Positions 58,998-64,000 of a DNA stretch of 64,000 nt are shown piece by piece. The translations under genes were made by a program, and so were the position numbers. Source of the DNA: Salinispora tropica CNB-440 (GTDB taxonomy: Bacteria > Actinomycetota > Actinomycetes > Mycobacteriales > Micromonosporaceae); the NCBI RefSeq assembly GCF_000016425.1, contig NC_009380.1, forward strand, positions 310,001 to 374,000. Direction: 5' to 3'. Numbering within the stretch: position 1 is the stretch's first letter; every line of letters begins with the position of its first letter. The notes under the pieces are model-generated. The model saw only the letters and a program-made list of their open reading frames with translations, ran no database searches and was not told the origin of the DNA.

Positions 58998-59576
58998 ATG
59001 ACTAGTCAGCCGAAAACCAGTCGTATCCCCGCCCCGCTCTACGCCGCCGCCGGTGCCGGCGATCTGGCGTACCAGCAGCTGCGCAAGCTCCCCGCGGTTG
59101 TGAGTGAGTTGCGCGACCGGGTCGCTGCCGACCTCAGCACGGTAAACGGGGCCGAGCTGCGCCAGAAGGCCACCGAGACGTTGCGTACGGCGACCGTCAC
59201 CGCTGAGAACCTGCGCCGGCGGGCCGCCACCGACCTCGACCTCAGCCGGCTTCGGGAGACCGCCACCCGCAACGCGGCCGTTGTGGTCGCCAGTGCCCAG
59301 GCCGCACAGGAGCGGGCAGCCACCACCTACGGCGCGCTCGTCGGTCACGGGGAGCGGGTCGTCGGCGCTGGAGTACTCGAGGCCGCCGACACGGTGAACA
59401 CCGACATGGAGACGACCGAAAAGGCTCCGGCTCCCACCCCGGCGCAGGTCGCCGAGGCGGCCGAGGCCAAGCCGGCCGCCGTCACGAAGCGTGCCACCAA
59501 GGCCACTGGCAAGCCGGCCACCTCGTCGACGAAGTCACCGCGCGCGACGAAGCGGACGCCGCCGGCCGGCGACTGA
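58998..59576 (+). CDS. HbhA-like surface protein (coiled coil with Lys-rich tail)
   Basis: This 192-residue protein has a short N-terminal stretch (APLYAAAGAGDLAYQQLRKL), a long helical region (about residues 30-125) and a Lys/Ala/Pro-rich tail (TKRATKATGKPATSSTKSP). This is the architecture of mycobacterial heparin-binding haemagglutinin, whose tail binds sulfated glycans or membranes; adhesion is not proven in this organism. AGAGGAGAAAAG lies right before the ATG, a strong ribosome-binding site. Confidence 0.75.
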   Translation: MTSQPKTSRIPAPLYAAAGAGDLAYQQLRKLPAVVSELRDRVAADLSTVNGAELRQKATETLRTATVTAENLRRRAATDLDLSRLRETATRNAAVVVASAQAAQERAATTYGALVGHGERVVGAGVLEAADTVNTDMETTEKAPAPTPAQVAEAAEAKPAAVTKRATKATGKPATSSTKSPRATKRTPPAGD

Positions 59577-59606
59577 CCACGGCGACGGGCGAGTGCCCGG
59601 TGGCAT

Positions 59607-59650
59607 CGAAGACCCCGGAAGCGGCCTGGCGGACGTCTCCGGGGTCTTCG
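59607..59650 (+). terminator. Terminator after the HbhA-like gene
   Basis: CGAAGACCCCGGA pairs perfectly with TCCGGGGTCTTCG over 13 bp around an 18-base loop, placed just before the promoter of the DUF2516 gene. Confidence 0.8.
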
Positions 59651-59666
59651 GCATATGCTTGCCGGC

Positions 59667-59981
59667 ATGGCCATCGCCGCGCCGTTCGCTTTTGAGGTCC
59701 GCTACGTTATAGAGCTGATCCTGCTCGTCTTCGCGCTCATCGTGCAGGGAGTCGCCCTGGTCCACGTCATCACCCAGCGGTCCGACGCGTTCGCCGCGGT
59801 CGGCACCCTGCCGAAGGGTGCCTGGGCGGCGATCCTCGCCGTCTGTCTGGTGCTCACCCTGCTCGGCTTCGGCCCGATCAGCCTCTTTGGACTGGTCGGA
59901 ATCGCCGCTGGGCTGATCTATCTGCTTGACGTCCGGACGGGTCTGCGGGACCTCCGGGATGGCCGGGGGACCTCCTGGTGA
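59667..59981 (+). CDS. DUF2516 small membrane protein
   Basis: This 104-residue protein has about three helices (VIELILLVFALIVQGVALVH, GAWAAILAVCLVLTLLGFG, LFGLVGIAAGLIYLLDV) and the family tail DVRTGLRDLRDGRG. Function unknown. ATG 59667 has TATGCT ending 7 bases upstream (leaderless). It lies after HTH-HbhA, the recalled Rv0474-0476 order. Confidence 0.85.
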   Translation: MAIAAPFAFEVRYVIELILLVFALIVQGVALVHVITQRSDAFAAVGTLPKGAWAAILAVCLVLTLLGFGPISLFGLVGIAAGLIYLLDVRTGLRDLRDGRGTSW

Positions 59982-60865
59982 GAGGCTTCCGGTGGCCGCC
60001 CCCACCGGATGGCGGCCCTCGCACCTGGGGTCCCGGGCCGAGTGGGCCCCGCACTGGTCGGCCCGCACTGCCGGAGCCGGAGACCGAGCTGGCCGCCACG
60101 CCACACGGCGTCCACCTGGAGCAGTTGGTCACCGGGGCGGGCGATCCGGTCACCGTCTTCGCGCACGGTCTCGGCAGTGGCATCGCCGCCACCCGTCCCT
60201 TCGGTAGCGGCGTTACCGGCCGCCGACTCTTCTTTCAGTTCCGCGGCCATGGTCGCTCCGCCGCCCCGCCCGGGCCATGGAGCTACCACGACCTTGCCCG
60301 CGACCTGCGGGCCGTCGCCGACCAGGGTCTTGCGACCCGGGCGTTCGGCGCGAGCCTGGGCGCGGGTGCGCTCTGCCGGCTGCTTGCCGACAGCCCGGCG
60401 CGGTTCGACCGGCTGGTCTTCTATCTGCCGGCGGTGCTGGACCGGCCGCGGGTCGACGCGGCTCGGCGGCGGCTGGCGGCGCTGCTCGACGCGCTCGGCA
60501 GCGGTGATGTCGGCCAGCTCGCGGAGGTGGTCCAGCTGGAGCTTCCACCGGCCGTCCGTAACACGCCATCCGGCTGGGCGTACCTACGACAGCGCCTCGA
60601 CCAGCTCATGCGGGACGGCCTCGCCTCGGGGTTGGCCGACCTGTCCGGCTCGGTGCCGGTCCGCGACGCGAAGGAACTCGGCGAGGTCGCGGCACCGGCC
60701 CTGGTGATTGGATGCGTGGGCGACGAGCTGCATCCGGTCGAGGTCGCCGAGCAGCTCGCCGCCACGTTGCCCCAGGCCACCCTGCACGTGTACGACCGGC
60801 CCGGCGTCCTCTGGGCCAAGCGCGCCGACCTGCGGGAGCGTATCTCCGCCTTCCTCAACGAGTAG
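59978..60865 (+). CDS. Alpha/beta-fold hydrolase
   Basis: This 295-residue protein has the oxyanion region VFAHGLGSG, FRGHGRSAAP, the nucleophile elbow FGASLGAGALCRLL (Ser), and the late acid/base region VIGCVGDELHPVEVAEQL. Substrate unknown. The GTG overlaps the DUF2516 stop by 4 bases, so the pair is co-translated. Confidence 0.83.
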   Translation: MRGFRWPPPPDGGPRTWGPGPSGPRTGRPALPEPETELAATPHGVHLEQLVTGAGDPVTVFAHGLGSGIAATRPFGSGVTGRRLFFQFRGHGRSAAPPGPWSYHDLARDLRAVADQGLATRAFGASLGAGALCRLLADSPARFDRLVFYLPAVLDRPRVDAARRRLAALLDALGSGDVGQLAEVVQLELPPAVRNTPSGWAYLRQRLDQLMRDGLASGLADLSGSVPVRDAKELGEVAAPALVIGCVGDELHPVEVAEQLAATLPQATLHVYDRPGVLWAKRADLRERISAFLNE

Positions 60866-60931
60866 CCCACGCCGGGTGGGCGCCACCACCTGGCTAATGG
60901 GGCCGGGTGTGGTGAACGGGGACGGGTGTTG

Positions 60932-60979
60932 AGGGGTTCCGGCCTCTTCCGCTGGCGGGCGGAGGAGGCCAGAACCCCT
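60932..60979. terminator. Bidirectional terminator before the beta-helix genes
   Basis: AGGGGTTCCGGCCTCTTCCGC pairs with GCGGAGGAGGCCAGAACCCC across a 6-base loop, with two G-U or mismatched pairs. It lies between the convergent hydrolase and beta-helix genes. Confidence 0.8.
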
Positions 60980-61004
60980 TGTTCGTCTGACGTGTTTGGG
61001 ATTG

Positions 61005-62366
61005 TCAACCGGCGCAGCCGGGAACGTCGACGCAGTTGTTGGGTCGGTTCTTGATCACGATGGTGCCGGTGGCGGTGTTCAACTCGACCGTTCCGCCGTC
61101 GTTGACGATACCCCCGCCGTCGGTGATGGCGACGTTCTTGACCACCTTCGTGTCGAAAAGGATGACTGTTTCCTCATTGTAAATGCCGGCACCTTGATCG
61201 GCCTGGTTGCCATTGATCCTGGTGTCTCGCAATACCAGGTCTGCAAAGTTGTAGATGCCGCCGCCGTCGGTGGTGGCGGCATTGTTCGTGATGGCACCGC
61301 CTTCGACGACAACAGAGGAGTTATCGCTCGTCGCTAGGCCGCCCGCCCTGCCTTGGGTGGCGATGTTTTCGATAATGGTGACGGCTTTGAGTGTGAGTTG
61401 CGTGTCAAAATTCATGACCACGCCGGCAGCTTCGAGGGCGGTGTTTTTCGAAAATTTGCTGTCCGTGACAGTGCCGGTGCCGCTGATGAAGAGGCCGCCG
61501 ATGGTTCCTTGAGCGTGGTTGGCGGTGACGGTGCTGTGCTCGATTCGGGCGGTGCCGAAGCTCATCACCCCAGCCCCTGCGGTGGTGGTGGTATTGGCGT
61601 TCACGTGGGACTTTTTGACGTCGATTACGCCAAGGCTGTAGATGCCCCCGCCGGGGCCGTCAGCGGTGTTGTGGCTGATGGTGGAGCTTATGATTCGGGT
61701 GGTGCCGTTGTTGACGATGCCGCCGCCGTTGCTATCGGCGATGTTGCGGGTGACGGTGCTCCGGTTCGTGGTGAGCGTTCCACCGGGGTTCACGAGGATT
61801 CCTCCGCCGGCGCTGGTGGTCTGGCCACCGGTGATAGTGAGGTGGTCGAGGGTGAGATTGCCGCCAGTGTCGACGGTGAGGATCCGGAATTCGTCGGCGT
61901 TGGCGGCGCGTTCGATGGTGGTGTTTTTGTTGCCGTTGAGGGTGATCGGCGCGGTGATGACGGGGAGGCCGTTGCCGTCGATGTCGGCGGTGAGCAGGTA
62001 GGTGCAGTCCCTGGCGAGGTCGAGCACCGCACCGTCGCGGGCGTTGGCGAGGGTGATCGCGGCGATCAGGGCGTCGGCGTCGCAGGGCACGGGGGTGCCG
62101 CCGGGCTTGGTGTCCTTCTTGTCCTTGCGCTTGTCGCTCTTGCTGTCGTTGCGGTGGTCATTGGTGAAGGGTCGGTCTCTGGTGGGGTCGTCGGTGGTGG
62201 TGAGGATGCGCCCGGTGGTGCCAGCGGCGGGGCTGGCGACGCCGAAGGTGGCGGTGAGGGCTAGGCCGGTTATGCCGGCCAGTCCGGCGGCCCACCATCG
62301 CCGTCGTGAGCCTGCCCGGCTGGCGCCAGGGCGGTTCGAGTCGTGGGTGTGGCTCTGCTGGTTCGT
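61005..62366 (-). CDS. Secreted right-handed beta-helix protein (Pmp-like), apparent ACG start
   Basis: About 453 residues if the ACG at 62366 is used. A twin-Arg/Lys signal-like region (SRRRWWAAGLAGITGLAL) leads to a Lys/Asp-rich stretch, then about twelve parallel beta-helix turns with GGG(I/V) and NNGTTRI-type repeats (SNGGGIVNNGTTRIISSTIS). The C-terminus NNCVDVPGCAG is the same as in the second copy. No ATG, GTG or TTG occurs at the proper place. Alignment with the second copy puts ACG where that gene has ATG, with the same GGAAGG-CCGCG context upstream. GTG 62090 would give a protein without the signal peptide. It may be a pseudogene or use a rare start. Confidence 0.6.
   Translation of the reverse strand, partial: TNQQSHTHDSNRPGASRAGSRRRWWAAGLAGITGLALTATFGVASPAAGTTGRILTTTDDPTRDRPFTNDHRNDSKSDKRKDKKDTKPGGTPVPCDADALIAAITLANARDGAVLDLARDCTYLLTADIDGNGLPVITAPITLNGNKNTTIERAANADEFRILTVDTGGNLTLDHLTITGGQTTSAGGGILVNPGGTLTTNRSTVTRNIADSNGGGIVNNGTTRIISSTISHNTADGPGGGIYSLGVIDVKKSHVNANTTTTAGAGVMSFGTARIEHSTVTANHAQGTIGGLFISGTGTVTDSKFSKNTALEAAGVVMNFDTQLTLKAVTIIENIATQGRAGGLATSDNSSVVVEGGAITNNAATTDGGGIYNFADLVLRDTRINGNQADQGAGIYNEETVILFDTKVVKNVAITDGGGIVNDGGTVELNTATGTIVIKNRPNNCVDVPGCAG
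61009..61091 (-). repeat. 83-bp perfect copy of the second beta-helix gene end
   Basis: This segment is identical to 62475-62557. Both encode the last 27 or so residues of the two beta-helix genes. Perfect identity next to diverged sequence suggests recent duplication or gene conversion. Confidence 0.85.
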
Positions 62367-62400
62367 CGCGGTTACGGGTCCTTCCTTCCCGGTGGGTCCG

Positions 62401-62436
62401 CCCTCCTCCGCCTGCCCGGCAGGCGGGGGAGGAGGG
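62401..62436 (-). terminator. Hairpin between the two beta-helix genes
   Basis: CCCTCCTCCGCCTGCC pairs with GGCAGGCGG and GGAGGAGGG on the other arm, with a small bulge. It lies 35 bases past the stop of the upstream beta-helix gene and only 35 bases before the start of the next, leaving little room for a separate promoter. Confidence 0.7.
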
Positions 62437-62470
62437 CGGTAGCTCGGGTCTGTTCGATGCGTCCGGGTGT

Positions 62471-63820
62471 TCAGCCGGCGCAGCCGGGAACGTCGACGCA
62501 GTTGTTGGGTCGGTTCTTGATCACGATGGTGCCGGTGGCGGTGTTCAACTCGACCGTGCCGCCAACGTTGACGATGCCCCCACCATTGGTGATGGCGACG
62601 TTCTTGACCACCTTCGTGTTGAAGAGGGTGACTGTTTCGTCATTGTAAATGCCGGCACCCTGATCGGCCTGATTGTTTGTGATCTTGGTATTTCGTGAAA
62701 CGACATCCCCAAAATTGAAGATGCCGCCGCCGACGGTGGTGGCGGTGTTGTCCGCGATGACGCTGTCTTCGATGACCACGGGGGATCTTGGGCCTACCCC
62801 CAGGCCGCCGCCTCGGCCTGTTCTGGCTACGTTTCCGATGATGGTGGCGGACTTGAGCGTGAGTTGTGCACCAATTTCCGTGCCTACTCCACCCAGCTCC
62901 AGGCCGGAGTTGTATGAGATTTTGGTATCTGTGACGAGACCAGTTCCAGCGATAGAAAGGCCACCGATATTTCCGCTTTGAGCGTGGTTGGCGGTAATGG
63001 TGCTGTGCGCGATCCGGGCCGTGTCAACGCTGACAACTCCGCCCCCGCCGGTGGTCGCGATATTGGCCTTCACGTGGGACTTTTTGATGTCGAGGAGGCC
63101 GGCGCTGTTGATGCCGCCGCCGATACCGCCGGCGGTGTTGTGGCTGATGGTGGAGTGTGTGATCCGGGTGGTGCCGTTGTTGGCGATTGCACCGCCGTCG
63201 CTGTCGGCGATGTTGCGGGTGATGGTGCTGTGGTTGGTGGTCAACGCTCCGCCGGGGTTGACGAGGATGCCGCCGCCGTCGTCGGTGGTGTGGCCGCCGG
63301 TGACCTTGAGGTGGTTGAGGGTGAGGTCGCCGCCGACGTTGACGGTGAGGATGCGGAACTGGTCGGCGGCGGCGGCGCGTTCGAGGGTGGTGTTTTTGTT
63401 GCCGTTGAGGGTGATGGGGGTGGTGATGACGGGGAGGCCGTTGCTGTCGAGGTCGGCGGTGAGGAGGTAGGTGCAGTCTTTGGCGAGGTTGAGGGTGGCG
63501 CCGCCGCGGGCGTTGGCGAGGGTGATCGCGGCGATGAGCGCGTCGGCGTCGCAGGGCACGGGCGTCCCCTGTGGCTTTCCCGCCTTCTTCCCTGTGTCCT
63601 TGCTGCCGCCCCGGTGGTTGTCGACGGGAGGATGGTCGGCTTTCCCGAGGCGGTCGCCGGCCGTGGCGCGGGGGCGTTCGGCGGCGTTGGCGGGGACGAC
63701 GGCGATGCCGACGGTGGTGAGGGCTAGGCCGGTCATGCCGGCCAGCCCGACGGCCCACCGTCGCCGTCGTGCCCCTGCCTGGCTTACGCCAGGAGGTCTG
63801 GTGTGGTGTTGATGCTTCAT
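62471..63820 (-). CDS. Secreted right-handed beta-helix protein (Pmp-like)
   Basis: This 449-residue protein has a Sec signal peptide (AVGLAGMTGLALTTVGIAVV, cleavage near ANA), a basic linker, then about twelve parallel beta-helix turns (GGGILVNPGGALTTNHSTI, GGGVVSVDTARIAHSTITA) and a Cys-containing end NNCVDVPGCAG. Such proteins resemble the adhesins called polymorphic membrane proteins; in this cell type they are likely exported or wall-bound. ATG 63820 has GGAAGGGG about 11 bases upstream. It is the upstream partner of the second tandem copy. Confidence 0.85.
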   Translation of the reverse strand: MKHQHHTRPPGVSQAGARRRRWAVGLAGMTGLALTTVGIAVVPANAAERPRATAGDRLGKADHPPVDNHRGGSKDTGKKAGKPQGTPVPCDADALIAAITLANARGGATLNLAKDCTYLLTADLDSNGLPVITTPITLNGNKNTTLERAAAADQFRILTVNVGGDLTLNHLKVTGGHTTDDGGGILVNPGGALTTNHSTITRNIADSDGGAIANNGTTRITHSTISHNTAGGIGGGINSAGLLDIKKSHVKANIATTGGGGVVSVDTARIAHSTITANHAQSGNIGGLSIAGTGLVTDTKISYNSGLELGGVGTEIGAQLTLKSATIIGNVARTGRGGGLGVGPRSPVVIEDSVIADNTATTVGGGIFNFGDVVSRNTKITNNQADQGAGIYNDETVTLFNTKVVKNVAITNGGGIVNVGGTVELNTATGTIVIKNRPNNCVDVPGCAG

Positions 63821-64000
63821 CGCGGTGTCGATCCCCTTCCCCATGCGCGGCGAGCAGCCGCCAACCCCGGGGGCAGACCGGGCAGGGTGCTCCTCGGCTA
63901 CCAGGTCGGTGGTAGCAAGACTAATTCGGACGCTAGGCCCAAAAGGCGGCAAGAGGATGTGAAACCGAAAATCTCCCAAAACTGGGCGAAAAAGACTTGT
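63821..64000 (-). promoter_or_regulatory. Upstream region of the beta-helix genes
   Basis: No gene is seen. On the minus strand, TAGTCT near 63918-63923 is a candidate -10, about 100 bases before the ATG. The region continues past the window edge. Confidence 0.3.

Noticed and set aside
61005..62090. GTG 62090 as the start of the downstream beta-helix gene
   Set aside because: It would remove the signal peptide and basic linker that are conserved in frame upstream and shared with the neighbouring copy.

Overview
The window is very GC-rich with dense, G/C-ending codons, many GTG starts, and mycothiol synthase, GlnR, HbhA-like and DUF2516 genes. This points to an actinomycete, most likely family Micromonosporaceae. 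Two secreted beta-helix (polymorphic-membrane-protein-like) genes at the right end, a SAM-IV riboswitch and 11-bp PHO boxes fit a Salinispora or Micromonospora chromosome. The genus is an inference from recalled gene content, not from a search. No tRNA, rRNA, IS element or CRISPR array was found.

Layout. 0-13.7 kb: a truncated, many-pass membrane subtilisin at the left edge, glycerol-3-phosphate and glycolate/lactate-type dehydrogenases, a FUSC-like membrane protein, a cysteine-desulfurase-like gene behind a SAM-IV riboswitch, PrsW, a GroES-like protein, an AI-2E/PerM exporter and a DinG-type helicase. 13.8-22.9 kb: a phosphate block with DUF47-PiT transporter, NUDIX, PhoU and PstSCAB, with 11-bp PHO boxes before the PiT and Pst operons, plus an orphan OmpR-like regulator. 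23-29.5 kb: MshD, a polysaccharide deacetylase, GlnR, membrane and lipid-binding proteins, then a sulfur operon (Cys-containing leader peptide, rhodanese, DUF1416).

29.5-52.5 kb is an accessory region. It holds a DivIVA-like gene, a small GntR gene, a membrane protein overlapped by a pentapeptide-repeat protein, a secreted tachylectin-type lectin, a 3273-residue secreted RHS protein ending in an intact Hint domain and an unrecognised toxin-like tip with an adjacent candidate immunity gene, a 1451-residue secreted subtilase/kelch protein with its own divergent regulator, and a metallo-beta-lactamase-fold hydrolase. It appears to separate two parts of a gene cluster that I recall as being close together in other actinomycetes (PhoU-PstB-MshD-GlnR-rhodanese-DUF1416 on the left; nitrobindin, PabC-like lyase, YgfZ on the right).

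52.5-60.9 kb: DsrE-like protein, a 34-residue membrane peptide coupled to nitrobindin, PabC-like lyase, a Fur-family regulator overlapping YgfZ, a BKACE enzyme, asparaginase II, and an HTH-HbhA-DUF2516-hydrolase group. 60.9-64 kb: two tandem secreted beta-helix genes, one of which lacks a normal start codon.

Two window-wide themes. First, many genes look leaderless: a TANNNT box lies 6-7 bases before the start codon with no Shine-Dalgarno sequence. Second, nutrient sensing is written into the DNA several times over: PHO boxes for phosphate, a SAM riboswitch and a Cys-containing leader peptide for sulfur, and the nitrogen regulator GlnR.
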